Below, in pieces: positions 43,860-61,090 of a stretch of DNA of 64,000 nucleotides. The number at the start of each line of letters is the position of its first letter. Position 1 is the first letter of the stretch. Where the stretch lies: positions 2,501 to 66,500 of the forward strand of contig CAJHZI010000373.1 of the NCBI GenBank assembly GCA_905160935.1, written 5' to 3'. The position numbers were made by a program, and so were the translations under genes. This DNA is from Enchytraeus crypticus. Its lineage: Eukaryota; Annelida; Clitellata; Enchytraeida; Enchytraeidae. The notes below the pieces were generated by a model. That model ran no database searches. It was not told the DNA's origin and saw only the letters and a list, made by a program, of their open reading frames with translations.

Positions 43860-45654
43860 GAGTGACGATAGGCAGAAAGTGTCACAGGCGGCTATTCCTT
43901 GAGATTTCTCTATTAGTAAAACGAATCTCATTGGACAGTGAATACATTCCTCGCGCCTCTGAAAATCACTGAATACGTTCAGCAGAGTGTTCGTATGATA
44001 GTAAAGCACTATCCCCCTCAGTGCACAGCCTACTGGCAGGTCCAAAAAGCACTATAGCGGCAATTTAATTAAGTGTTATTAGAGACTGGAACAGGCATCA
44101 CCATTTCTTACTTGTTTATGCTTCCTGATTATCTACATACGATAGATGCGAAATTTTCTCAAACGAATGAAAGATACCATATGATATGGGACAGAGTAGG
44201 CTGGAGGTCTATTCGTATCCCGACCTTGGTTAAACTGGGATTAAAGGGAAGATGATAGTTGTGAAGGACGGATGGTATAAATTTTATTTTAATGAACTTT
44301 CTATCCAAAAATAAATGTTAATAAAAAAAAAAAAGAAAAAAGAATGTTGCCTTTTGGTTTATCTATAAGTTATCCTCTAATTAAACTAATCTAAACTAAT
44401 CTGCAAATTCCTCAAAGTTCTTCAGAACAATAGGCAACAAGTTGCAATTAAGCGAGGAAACAAGAGCACACAGAGCTTAACCAAGCACAGCACTTGTCAG
44501 ATTTTAATCTTATATTATGACAGGAACGCTTTTCTATTGCAGAGGATTGTTAAGCTGCTGTATAACTACTGCTGACAGAGCATTCGCTATACAAACAACG
44601 ATACTAATGTTTACACCCATCACCTCATTTAATGACCAATGATCACATGTACACCCATCACACCAGTGCAGAGAAAGAAATATCAGCAACGAGCCCGTGA
44701 AATATTATCAATCTGACGACAATATTATGCCAACAAATAGATACTTACGAAGTACCTGAAATTATATTAAATTTTAAGAACAAAAATTTAGACCTGCAAA
44801 AAATTAATGAAACATCTATTTTTCATCATAAATCTTTCGTTAAATATAGCCTCAAAAAATGTGTTTAATGAAGTTTCTGCTATACGTAAATCAAAAAGCA
44901 ATATAATGTTATCTCAAGCTGTATTATTATTGAAATTTGTTATCTCACTATAGTGACTACTTCATTAATTAGTGCGTAAAATCAAATTGCTGCAAAATTA
45001 TCAATCTCTCCTTACTTAATTAACTTCTAATTAATATTTTCACAGTAAAATAAGAAATTGTCTAGCATCAAATTATTTGGCAATACCATAACATGTACTA
45101 ATTTGTTGTTAAAAGAGAATTAAAGTACCACTAAAATATTAAAACAAAACTACAAGCAAACTTTCTTTAAGGTTAAAAATAATCACATAATACAAGATTG
45201 CCTATTTGCACACGAGTCACCATGAATTGAAACAGGAAGGTGATAAAAGGCAGAATAATATCCAAATAGCACGTACACAGTCATCAGCCGTCCCACGTAT
45301 ATGCACGGCTTTATAGCGAAGCAAGCCCACTCAAATTTATAGCGATCCATACATACATACAGACTCGGCACAAAAAGTCTCTTATATCTTAGATGACGGC
45401 ACATTGTCAATGTACTGCCAATCATTTTCAACATTGTTCTACATTTATCGGTTTCCAACAACGTCAGGTATTAACTATAAAAGGAAAGTCAACTGCTTTC
45501 TCCGTTTGCTGAGACGATATATAATCGAAGTCTATATTATGATCAAAAAACGATGATGGCTCGAACGTTTTCTACAGCCAATGATAGATACGACACTGAC
45601 TCCCTCAACAACTTGCACAGAGGGAATCTAACTAGAGCGGGCTTCAACAGTCGT
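43860..45654. other. EIF3B 3' flank
   Basis: It holds a LINE-A-like tail in reverse (about 44010-44045), a LINE-C tail on the plus strand (44140-44262, ending GGGATTAAAGGGAAGATGAT) and otherwise unassigned AT-rich sequence. No further exon was recognised. Confidence 0.6.
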
Positions 45655-48600
45655 TCACTCCTCCACGACAGTTTCTTTAACTTCAACGAGGAATTCAATC
45701 GTCTCATCCGCCAGCCTGCTCGAGCGCTCTATCTCGTCAGTATCCGAGTTGCCTCTCAGCTCGAGTCGCTTCGGTTTAAATTCCTGATAGCGCCTGACGC
45801 ACGTCAACACCCAAGCCTCGTACGACTCCATCTGAGCTCTACGCCGCTCAATCTGCTCCTTAGAGGCCTTCGACTCTCTCATCTTGTCCTCAACGCTGAA
45901 CATCGCGTTGTACTTCTTCATGTTCTTCTTGATATCTTTGATCTGATCGGCAGAGAGCAGCGACGGAGGCCTCGGTCGCCAGCTGAACGAGCAGAACTTG
46001 TCGACAATGTGCTTGCTCAGCAGCTTACCCTGAAAGCTCCAGATCCAGTAGGCGTTGTCCACCTTGTGACCCCACCAGCTCACCGCCGTCATCACGTATC
46101 TTCCCGTTGGGTCCCACTCCACGTCCGTTGCCATAAAGTGCTCTGCTGTGACCGTCGCCGAGAGATCTCCGGTATCGACAAACTCGAGCACTCCGTTCAT
46201 GCTGCGCAGACCAGCGAGAACGATGAACTGACCGCTAGGGCTCCAGTAGAGATTGGTCACCGAGCGTTTTTCTAGCGTTTTGATGAGCTCGATCGTCCCG
46301 CCGCGTCTCACGTAGTAGAACGTCACGCCGATTCTTGGCGTCTCGCCATGGATGAATGCGAACCTGTGGCCTACTGGCTCCCACGCAAACAACGATATAG
46401 AATCCTTCACCTCCACCGTATCAACGGGAATCTCCTTTTCCCTGATACGGAAGATGTTAAAGTTATGGTAGATACCGACGTATTTAACAGTGGAATCCTT
46501 TTCCTCTTTCTTGCTCTTGTATCGGTCGACCTTAACGCAGAGGTAGTCTCCGCTGTTCTGCCAGTGCATCTTGCAGTCGGCAACGGTGAAAAGATTTTTG
46601 ACGCAGAGGACATTGCGACTTGGTATCTCTATCAGGGTCACACGAGCCGGTGCATCTCTCTCTTCGGACGTCCAGTACGAAACAATGCTGTCAGTTGGAG
46701 ACCACGCGAAGTCACGTAGATTCTTTATCTTTATGCTCTTCTTTTCCAGCAGGCCAAACGAAGGAGTCTCGTAGATTGACAAGGAAGAGTCACCTGTCAT
46801 CCGAGCGAAATACTTCCCGTCAGCGCTCCATTTGAATATCGGCCAGGTGTTGGACACGTTTCTCTCGCAATGGAATCCTCTCTTTTTGTGGCCGGTTCTC
46901 AGGTCCCAGATAATGATTGCCTGCGGGTCATCGGCGGACTCGTCGGGTAAGGGGCTGAAAGTTACGGCGTATTTCTCGCACGGGGAAAAGTCGATCCACT
47001 GAACACCCGGGTGGAGAAACCTCACAATCTGCTTCATATTCTCACCGCCCCACAGCGCGATGCCCTTCTGATGAAAAGTTGCGAGGTACGTCCCCCGTGG
47101 CGACCACTTGACATACGTCTCCGTCCACCTGTCCCTAACGTCAAGCTCAGATGGCTCTCCTGGCGTATGACTGTACACGCCGGTGCGTTCTCCTTCGTTA
47201 AACATCACGCAGAACTGATTGTAGGCGTGCGGATTCATCACGTAGCTGTACAGGTTTCCAGGATCCTTGTACTCCTGTGGCTTGGGCGGCTCCCACTGCT
47301 CCGGAATATTCTTGTACTTGTCGAAGTCGCTCAAAAGGTTCACGGCAAACGTATGCTGCTTGTCGAGCTTGTAGCCGTGGGTTGCCTTGACCGCTTCGAC
47401 AGCTTCCAGCGAGTTCTGGAACTCGAGGAAGATGTAGCCCTTGGTTACGCCGTCATTGTCTGCGGGATAGCGCTCGTTGAGGATCGTGCCAAACTTGCTG
47501 AAGATTTTCCGAATTATGTTCTTCAGCTTCTCCAGCCTCTCTTGCCCAACCTGAAACAAAAGAGTTGTGGTCCATTGTTATCGTATTGAATTATTAAGCA
47601 AATTAAATAATTTATTTAAAAATACAATTCCGTTTTCCTCTTCATGTTGCTTCATTTTCCTGAAACAAAAGAGCTGCACATTCTTCCAGTGATCTGTTAT
47701 TATCACATTGAATTATTACGTAAATTAAATAATTTATTTTGAAAAATGAAATAATAGTTAGTTACTAATCTTTCTTATCAAATTAATAATATTGGGCTTC
47801 TAGTCTTCTTCTTAGTGCACTGCCCACTCGCAGGTCCATGGTTTATAACATTTCCACTCTTCTCTGTCTTCTGTTTTCCACTTCATGTCCACATACAAGT
47901 GGATCTTTTAATATTCTAACATTCCTAATCTTGGCATGCCTCTTGCCTCAATTTCTTTTTATTCTGCCTACTATGACCTCTTTTTGTAGACTTTCCCCCT
48001 TTAGAATGTGTCCTATCCAACTCTTCTATTTATTAATGAATGAATGAATGGCCTCTAGTAATTTAATTCTATATTATTATTATTTTAATTTTTCTAACAA
48101 ATTACTGAACAGCTTATAATTTAACAAATCTGCATCAAACTAATATTTATTATTAGAATCGTTTCAAGAATGCGTCAAATGTCATATTCCATAAATTTTA
48201 TTTTCAAGTTCTTAAAATATAGATCATGTTTAACAGAAAAATATGAGAGAGAGAGAGATAAGAATATGTTTTTGAAATTCAAATTACTTGCAGAACATAA
48301 GAACTAATTAGAATATTATGCCAGGCCTGTGTGGTCTAGTGTGTAACACTGAGAGTTATACTATAAAGCTGACGGCCATCAATCGACAAAAGTATATTAA
48401 GAAAGTGAAGCAGACATACCAAAAGTTGTATGCAATATAGTCAAATATTGGCAGAAAGAATTTTTCACGTACTAACATGCGTATGATGGGCTTGAATGTT
48501 TGCAGTTCTAAACTATGGAACAATTTATATGCCACAATATGGTAACTATTTGTCTTTCTGATTGTAAGTCAACTATCTTTAGTTATATATTAATTGATTT

Positions 48601-49751
48601 AGTTCACTTTGAATTTTGGTATCTGAAGTAGGCTGTCTAATTATTTAACTGTTTTCAATATTTTTAAAATTACCTTATTGTTCTTCTAGTAATTGTAAGC
48701 CTAGTGCCTAGTCTAAGTGCAGACTTAGGAAAGTTTTATTTTTTTCAAAGGGTGATTGATAGGTGGAACTCTTTGAGTGAGGAGGTTTTGAATGCAGCAT
48801 CGGTGAATAATTTTAAAAACATAATCATGCCTTGGCTATCTTCCCTTGTTCCTACTACGTAAGTTCCTGCTACCTAAGTTTGAAGAAGGACTGGAATATC
48901 GAAAGATGGTAGCAGTTCTGATAAATACTTTTTTTTGTGAGCAGCAATTAAAATACATCATTGCCATTGGTTCTGCGGTATTCAGTAGCATTTAGAAGAC
49001 AATTAGTAAATGTATTTGATATTCTTATATTTACTACGCACTTAGGCTCTTTTGTGGTAATCCTCTTCTTCTTGACTATTAGTTTTGTTTCTAGATAAGT
49101 AGGCTATATTTGCTGTTTATTATGTCATGATAAACAAATAAAAGGTTAAAGATAAAAACAGACCCTGGCATTCTAATTCTTATTTATTTGCCACTTCACA
49201 TCTGCCATTTCTGTCCATTAATCCAAACCCGTACAAACGTCAATCATTAATAGAAATATTTCGTTGTTTGGTAACTTTAAGATCTGCAGAAAGATATTTA
49301 CATTACAAATATGCACTAGCATATTTCATGGAAAGACAACAGTTGCCAATAGGCTACCATGTGTTACGAAATCAACAACCACACGCTCAAAATTACGCGA
49401 CATATCCAATTCATTTTAGCTAATCTGCCATAAATCTAATAAGCAATTAGATATAATTGTAAAACATATTAAATAAAACTATACCTGTGGAACATTATCA
49501 ACGATAATGACAGAATCTGTTCCGTCTGTTTCTTTCGGCTTCCCTCTGAGAAAGTCACCCAACAAATCTTCGTCTGAAACTCGATCGATGTAGTTCGGTG
49601 GATCGTTAAAATCGGGCATTTCGAGGTCTTCCTCCTCCACCTCGCCATTTTTATTTCGATCATCTATCTCGTGGCCATCCATAGCGTACTCTGTCGAAGA
49701 TGAGATTCGAACCCGGCTACTCGCCTTCCTCTCAACGTCCGCCATTTTCAT
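45655..49751 (-). CDS. EIF3B: Eukaryotic translation initiation factor 3 subunit B (2 exons)
   Basis: The scaffold subunit of eIF3, which acts on the 40S ribosome in start-site scanning. Exon 1 is 49751-49485 and exon 2 is 47550-45655, in frame, giving 720 aa (Drosophila eIF3b is about 690, human about 814). Order: acidic N-terminus (residues 20-75); RRM with RNP2 VIIVDNVPQ (about 81-89) and RNP1 KGYIFLEF (about 126-133); a long WD-type beta-propeller (about 190-600; [40 protein letters not shown]); and a basic/acidic C-terminal helix ([19 protein letters not shown]) that in the family contacts eIF3i/g. The intron splits the RRM right after RNP2. ATG 49745 has the stronger Kozak context (AAAATGG), so the protein may start two residues later. 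Confidence 0.97.
47805..48045 (-). mobile_element. LINE-A 3' fragment in the EIF3B intron
   Basis: The reverse of the LINE-A end: GTGCACTGCCCACTCGCAGG, CCACATACAAGTGGATCTTT, then GTGTCCTATCCA, matching the [14 protein letters not shown] segment at about 24855. It is colinear over about 230 bases and lies in the same orientation as the host gene. Confidence 0.8.
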
Positions 49752-50667
49752 TGACTAATTACCAGAACTTTTACCATGTAGAGCTTATTCATTGTTTTCT
49801 AAAAAGTGTGCTTCTTATTCGTGATTGGGTTCTGTTACACAAGGTTTGCATATTATTAGTAAGAAAAATTAAGCTTCTATTTAAAGGTATTCCTTGCATT
49901 GCCACTGGGTTTACTTAAGAATAATAATCTAGTATGGATCAAACAAAAATTAATTTTAGAATCCTCCAAGTTTAAGATGATCCTAATTAATTTTTTTTTT
50001 TTTTTCTCACTCCTCGTGTTGCAGATTTGCGGTCTAAAGTTAAACGGCGTTTTTGTGTAACATTTCAGCCGAAATTATAGAAAAGTATTTATAAAGATTC
50101 TATTATTTATAAAGTTTGGTAAAAAAGCAAGTTAGAAATTTTCATAGATTAAAGGAATCACAAATCATGCTCTATGCTTAACGTAGCACTAAACCTAAAC
50201 TCCTTTTCCTTACTGCATCAATTTTAAATTGTTTATAAAAGACTTTATTTTCCTTTAAGAATTTCAAATAATCTTAAATAAGTTTTGAACATGTTCTATT
50301 TTAATAACATTTTGCACGAACCGAGCCAAATAATCTTTGTCTACTACTCAAGTGGGCCAGCTACTATTTAAAAACTTTGGGAGTATTAGCTTGATTTAAT
50401 AAATCCCAAGACACAGCCATTATATCTCGCCTCCGAAATTGTGTAGTTACATTAAATCGAAACAAGTATTATACGCTAGTCCTACTAAACTCTTACGCTG
50501 CCCTCTTGTATCTTTAGAAAAATTTATTACATTTTGCAAACATTAATTATAGCAATTATAAATAAATGAAATTCGAAAAGAGCGGGATAGTTAAGCAGCA
50601 ATGAATCTAGATTTAATGGAATTTAGTCACTCAAAAGTTCCCTTCATTCAAAATAAACCACCAATTT
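49752..50667. promoter_or_regulatory. Region upstream of EIF3B (start of the divergent intergenic region)
   Basis: Sequence between the EIF3B start and LINE-B. It should hold the EIF3B promoter, but no TATA box or CpG-rich stretch is evident. A T-rich run is at about 49990-50005. Otherwise I see nothing in it. Confidence 0.35.
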
Positions 50668-52266
50668 ATGTTTATATTTTACAACCAAAATACAGAAATA
50701 TTAACTGAAATTAAACCCGAAAAAATGAAAGCACCTTTCTCTACAGATGAAATAAAAAATTCTGTTAGGAAGTTAAAAACAAATGAAAGCCCAGGATCTG
50801 ATGAAATCACAGCAGAAGAACTAAAAAACTGTCCTGAAAAAATTTACAATGAAATTGCAAAAATATTCAATAAAATGGCTGAAACAGGAAAATATCCAGA
50901 AGAGATTAAACTAGGAATATTAATACCCCTACAAAAACCAGGAAAATTAAAAGGCACATGCAGCAATTTAAGACCCATAATTTTATTAAATCTTATCAGA
51001 AAGATTCTGTCAATTGTAATGATAAATAGAATATACAATAAAATTGACAAAATAATACCAGTCACTCAAGCCGCCTACAGACCAGGCAGAAGTACCACGG
51101 AACACGTCCTAACATTAAAACTTCTTATCGAAAAAGCAATAACAAACAAAAACTCAGAAATAGAAATTATGCTTCTAGACATGAGTAAGGCATTTGATAC
51201 TGTCAATAGAAATAAATTATTGTAGGATTTAAGTAAAATAATTGATCAGGACGAACTGCATATAATAAAACTTATTGATGATGTAATTTGAAGAGTTAAA
51301 AATGGAGATGTAACTGGAAATGAGTTTGAATCTAATATTGGTATACCACAAGGTATTGCTTAAGCCCCGTACTTTTCACATTTTACCTTGCAAGTAGCTT
51401 AAACATAACATGAGAACCAAATTCAAATAGCAAACCAAATTGAAGAGCACTCATACTCCAAAGAAAATATACCATATGAAGAATTAATTCCTAATCATAT
51501 TATAGAACATAACTATAGCATAAAGCGAGAAATGGGTATAAATATTGATCAGCAGTTTGCAGATGATATTGCATATGTAAGCACATGCAAAAATATAACA
51601 GACAAAATTCATAAGGAAGTCAATGATAACTGAATAAGAGAGATTTAAAACTAAACACAGATAAAACAGAAAAATATACCATTGGAAACAAAAATGATCA
51701 GGAATGGAAGAAATGCAAATATTTAGGTTCTTACTTGGATACAGAAAGAGACATGATCCATAGAAAGCAATTGTGTATGGCTATTTTTAATAAATACAAG
51801 ATGAAACTAACTAATAGTGAGCTATGGACATTAACTTCAAAACAGGAACAAGAAATTGACATATTTCAGAGAAGTCTATTAAGAAAAATACTTAAAATAT
51901 ATTACCCTCACATTATAAGCAACGATAACTTATACATCAGAACAAATGAAAAAAAAGGAGTCTTGCAATTAAAACACGAAGACTAAAATGGATAGGTCAC
52001 TTACTTAGGTTACTGAACAATGCACCTGTAAAATTTGCTTTAAATGAGAATAAAAAATCTCAGACAAAACAAAGAAGATGTCAAAATAAACAAACATGGA
52101 TTAAATTAGTAAATAAAGATCTCAAAGATATAAATTTGAATTTGAACATATTAGATGAGAGCATCTGTGATCTGGCTGAGGATAGAGCAAAGTGGAGTCA
52201 ATTAACCTTGAAACCTACTGCAGGGTCCAAATAGGACGTAGCGCAATCTCAGTAGTAGTAGTAGTA
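50668..52266 (+). mobile_element. LINE-B: decayed non-LTR retrotransposon
   Basis: Reverse-transcriptase half of a second LINE family, distinct from LINE-A. The frame 50668-51222 has SPGSDEITAEELK, LRPIILLNLIRKILS, QAAYRPGRSTTEH and motif A LLDMSKAFDTVNR. Later broken frames keep GIPQGIA, motif C QFADDIAYVS, KYLGSYLD, a WTLTSKQEQEIDIFQ segment, MKWIGHLLR-like and LAEDRAKWSQLTL. At least four stops or shifts occur after 51222. It ends in a (TAG)n tail at 52247-52266. An antisense fragment of the same family lies at 5265-5600. 5' truncated; clade not determined. Confidence 0.88.
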
Positions 52267-52740
52267 GTACCAATTTATGCAAACACAAAATAGTAAACAA
52301 ATAAACAAATATTTTAAACTAATTAAATGTTATATCGCAAATTAAAGCGTGTTAGAGCAACGTCCTTTTCCTCATACAAGGATTATGTTAGGGACGTCAA
52401 TAATTTAATAATCTATTCCTTCATTAATCATATATCTGACTAAATCACAGATCTATATGATAAAAAAGTCATATTGCAGGCCATAAAGGCCATTGCAGAT
52501 TTCTCAAAATCAATTCATAAAAAGCAGCAATTTTTCAGCGCGCTGCTGGCTATCAGTTTTTCGCGTTATGTTCTCTTGCTAAGTCTAGCGGCTAAGAGGA
52601 CTATTCATGGCCTACTAAATGAGCAAGTCTGTTACTAACTCAGCCATTCTTCGACTACAATAGTATAATCTTTTCCATCTCTCATTTCCATCCGGTGTCC
52701 ATGAGCAGCGACCTGCGCCTAAACCTCCTTTTCTTTAATA

Positions 52741-52886
52741 CCCTGTACTTTGGACTGATTATCTGGATTTTGGAATTTGCACCGTTTTGGACCATCTATT
52801 TGCTCGCCGGCTTGATTTTGTCTCAATAGTGCTCGATGTTGTCATTGATGACAGTAGCACTCTAATTGTTGTTATTATTATTACAA
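52741..52886 (+). mobile_element. Family F retroposon with (ATT)n tail
   Basis: ACTTTGGACTGATTATCTGG...GCCGGCTTGATTTTGTCTCA...GTAGCACTCTAATTGTTGTT then ATT repeats. Confidence 0.75.
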
Positions 52887-52929
52887 TATCTGTTTGTCTG
52901 TCATAAGCTAATTAACATTAAGATTTTTC

Positions 52930-53075
52930 GTAATAAGGCTAAGGTCAAGTTTAATGTTAGTTCCCAGTTACCAACTCGAATAGCATGTCAGTGACTGGAA
53001 GAGCACTGGCTTTAAACCCTGCACTTACTGATCCGCTGCCGAACAATTTGCCGACAAGCCACTAGCTCAGCTCGT
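52930..53075 (-). mobile_element. Diverged SINE-1 copy
   Basis: AAGGTCAAGTTTAATGTTAG, GTCAGTGACTGG, TTTAAACCCTGCACTTACTG and CGACAAGCCACTAGCTC follow the reversed SINE-1 order with many substitutions. Confidence 0.6.
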
Positions 53076-53258
53076 AGTTTAAAATAAATTATTGTATATT
53101 GCACTATATTTATAAATTTTGACTTTCATATTTGTTATTTGGGTAGCAAAATGATGTGCATAATACTGTGTAGTATTTAAACTATTAAAATTATTTTACT
53201 ACCGATCTAATAATCTGCAGCTGTCTCGTAGGCTATATAAGAGTGTCAGTTGAGCATT

Positions 53259-57509
<4,251 letters not shown>

Positions 57510-58409
57510 AACAGCTGTAGGCATTTGTTGTGGACCTTCTCTCTTGTAGATCGTCGTAGAACGATAGAGAGCGGTCAATACTCGCACCAATCATTTTACA
57601 GCTTATACGCACACGAATCATTTAGATGAAAGAGAGAGAGAGAGAGAGAGAACAATGTTTATTTCGATACACTCAAAATATACAGTGACATACACAAACA
57701 AGGCCGTCAAAGAGGTCACAAGTAACCCATCTAGTTGACCACCCCTCAATCATACAAATCGATACTCTTGGACTTTGTCAGTTTAATAATTAGTTTATAT
57801 TGCGTAATATATGAATTATGATGCTGAGAAGGTCTCGATGCAAAATGAACTTTATTCTGGATTTTCATTTTTCATTCATAGGATCATTTATTTTATTGAT
57901 AATTTTGACGATTGTTAATTTAGCACGCTGAGCAGTTTCACTACGATTTATGTTGCTAAATGATGTTTAATAGGGTGGAGTAAAACTCGTTTACATGATA
58001 ACATTCGTAATTGACTTTTTATTTTAGTACCTGTTGTGCTATTGCTTTTGTTTATAGAAAAATCTATAGAGTTAAATTTTAACATAATTTTCCCAGTCAA
58101 AGTACACTGTCATAAGTGTACAGTATTGTACTGTCACATAACTACCAGCTAGAATTCAAACACTAGACCTCCGGCTTTTCAGAATAGTATGGTACCTATC
58201 CAACCCGTACATTGTTAACGTGGTACCCTGTTTATATCATAGGCGTGATCAAGTTAGTAATTCTTTACCCCACTCTAGCTAGAGTTTATTAGTCTATTGA
58301 TAGCTGACTTGATAACACATTCTTGTACATGTAGATAAGAACAGAAAGGCAGAGGATAGAATTGTTTGAAATATACGATGTACTTTCTTAGGCAATACAC
58401 TGAGAGAGA

Positions 58410-58454
<45 letters not shown>

Positions 58455-59343
58455 TAGGGAAGAGAATTAGCGTGGTTAAGAAAAGACTAAATGATGAACA
58501 TGGATAATTAGAACTCTTTAGAGCTACCCTAATCAAGTTGTTTAATTCGTTGTTTATTTATCAATCCATCATTAAATGCATCGTTCAACGATCAGCATAT
58601 CCTGCAGCGTGGACCAACCCATCAAACGAAAATAACAATATTTCATCAGCAACGAATTTTCATAGCTAGAAATAAATAATTAACTGCTAGTATTCTAGAA
58701 TGCATATGCATATAATGAACCAGTAAAATACGGCGATATATCCTACTAAAACTACTCAACTATCCACGTATTTAGTGAATTATAGTTCATCATTTCTCGT
58801 GGGTTTTTCCAATTTGCATAAGAAAGTCAATCAACAATACAAATAACGCATATACTGTTGGATATCGACGATAGGAAAATTATGAGGATTGAATTATCAG
58901 TCAATGAATCAATCAACAACGGTGTAGTTTGAGTTGTCTGATCTCCAGATGTCGGCAACAATATCTGACATCTTTCACAAATCATTTCAATAATTCTACA
59001 ATAAATGATCAACTCACAACGCAATCTAGTTATAAATCATACAGACGATATTATACAGTCATAGTGATGGGCATTATAAAGCCATCATATCACCAACTCA
59101 TTCTAGCTGTTACATTATAAACACGTTGTACATTGCTACGAGACACCTATAATGATGCTAAGCTATACGGCGGTTTCTATATCACTAGCATTCTGTCGGG
59201 TGTTCAGGTAGGAAACGTTCAATTGACTAACGTACGACACTCCAGCACAGCATTTATACCATAGAGCTCGCTCAGAATGACAACCATTAAATCAATATAT
59301 TCTTTGATAGGATATTGTTTATATTCAGTGTTCCACGAGCGTT
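57510..59343. other. NFATC2IP 3' flank
   Basis: (GA)n tracts at about 57628-57652 and 58399-58450, a degraded tRNA-like patch (about 58135-58215) and AT-rich unique sequence. No coding exon was recognised. Confidence 0.6.
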
Positions 59344-59478
59344 CACTGGCTGGAGCCAGTGGCGAAGTCGGAAAGAAATTCAACCGCGGATCAGTAGCTG
59401 CGGGATTCAAATCCTGGGCTCGCCCGTCACTGACATCGCTATCGAGTGAGGAAATTGACGTTAACATTAGCTTTACTT
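59344..59478 (+). mobile_element. SINE-1 copy
   Basis: CACTGGCTGGAGCCAGTGGC head, TGGCGAAGTCGG box A, GGATTCAAATCC box B, GACATCGCTATCGAGTGAGG tail. Confidence 0.85.
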
Positions 59479-59984
59479 TGAATTCATTTGGCTCAACCCT
59501 CATATTTCATGGCATATCCAGACTTTTACAAAGCGAGGAGAGGATAAGTCGGCAACCTCATGAAGGATATGGATTGTTGCTGTTGCTGAAGCATATGCCA
59601 TGTTGTTAGTAATGTTAAAGTAATCACTCCCCCATACCCAGTATAGTCAGCGGCTTACATAAGAATTTATTTTCACAGTTATGTGTGAAAATCTCGAATT
59701 AATGATTTTACAAATTTAATGTAAATAGAAATAGACTAAAAATATCTGTTTAACTAAAAACACTATGTCAAGCACTAAATGTTAAACAATCTCGACCTAT
59801 AATAATCTTAGGATGATTAAAATGATGATGATAATCATCTAAGAATGATTAAAATGATTAAGATAGACAACTACAGATGATTAGCATCAACCTTCAGTGA
59901 AGAAACAAAGCGAGTTAAACTACATCTGTTGAAATAATGGTTGATATAATTGATAAACAGCATTCGCAGAGTCAATAGCTTCGA

Positions 59985-60215
59985 GTCAATAACTTCACAG
60001 AAACAACAACTTTACAGAGTCAATATCGCATAGAGTAAATAACTTCATGGAGTCAATAACTTCATAGTCAATAAACGAAAGTCAATAACTAGACAGAGTC
60101 AATAACTTTACAGAGTCAATACCTCATAAATAACTTCATAGAGTCAATAACTTCATAGTCAGTAACTTCGTAGTCAATAAACGAACGTCAATAACTAGAC
60201 AGAGTCAATAACACC
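59985..60215. repeat. AGTCAATAACTTCATAG-type minisatellite
   Basis: About 15 irregular copies of a 16-18 base unit (GAGTCAATAACTTCATA and variants ACAGAGTCAATAACTT, CGAAAGTCAATAAC). A longer internal block (TAAACGAA...GTCAATAACTAGACAGAGTC) repeats twice. Confidence 0.88.
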
Positions 60216-60869
60216 TAACAGGGCTCGCTTTTAGGAGAAATCATGATTCGTATTAATCAAATTTTCAATATTAAAAGAAAAACATACAAATTTTCATAGA
60301 AATTTTAAAAGACAAATTAAAAACAAATACAAATTTTCAACTAATTCAAAACTTCACTTGTATAAAAACCTACAATACATAATTAAAGGATCGCTCACAA
60401 TGAAAGTCATAACTAAGTATTTTAGAATAGGCTAGTTATACATTGAATTACATACATTATTTTATAGCTAGTTATATGTATAGTGCAAGTTATGTAATAA
60501 ACTTCAAAGCTATGTTTAACGTCAGTCTCATCACTTCAATGGCTCTCTCAGAGAGAGTCTGGCCGGATTTCGAACCTATGGTATCATGTTTAGCGAGCAA
60601 GTAAGTAACAACCTAGAACATCTAGACAGTACATCTAATAGTTAAATATCAAACGTACATCATCACATATAGACTATATACAAGAAAGTTTAACTAGTGT
60701 TTGAATCCATGACGGACGTCACGGTCTTAGAAAAATTATCGTCCTTCGAAGAAAATACGACATCAGAAATACTTATGCAAAAATAGTATATACAGGCGTC
60801 TGTATAATCCAGCAAACACTCAGGTCCTATACAAGCATTTAACCGAGATGAATGGTCCTGGAATATCTA

Positions 60870-61090
60870 AATAGCGTTTAGTGATGCCATTAAAATGGAA
60901 ATAGCTGTTCCAGAGGTCCTGGGATCAATTCCCGATAGAGCTGATCAGAGAGTAAAGACTTGGACATCCACAATTTCACAGGACTGGAAATATGGATAAT
61001 TGATTAAACTGCCTAAAGATTAAACACGTGATGATTAAAATTGATAGATATCATCACAAATGATCACTTCTCTATAATGTGTGTTTAACA
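60870..61090 (+). mobile_element. SINE-2 copy, diverged
   Basis: GGGATCAATTCCC sits at box B, then AGAGTAAAGACTTGGACATC, TAAACTGCCTAAAGATTAAA, GATAGATATCATCACAAATG and CACTTCTCTATAATG, in family order. Confidence 0.68.

Noticed and set aside
45553..47589. Plus-strand frames of 192 and 240 aa
   Set aside because: They are antisense shadows of the highly conserved EIF3B exon 2.
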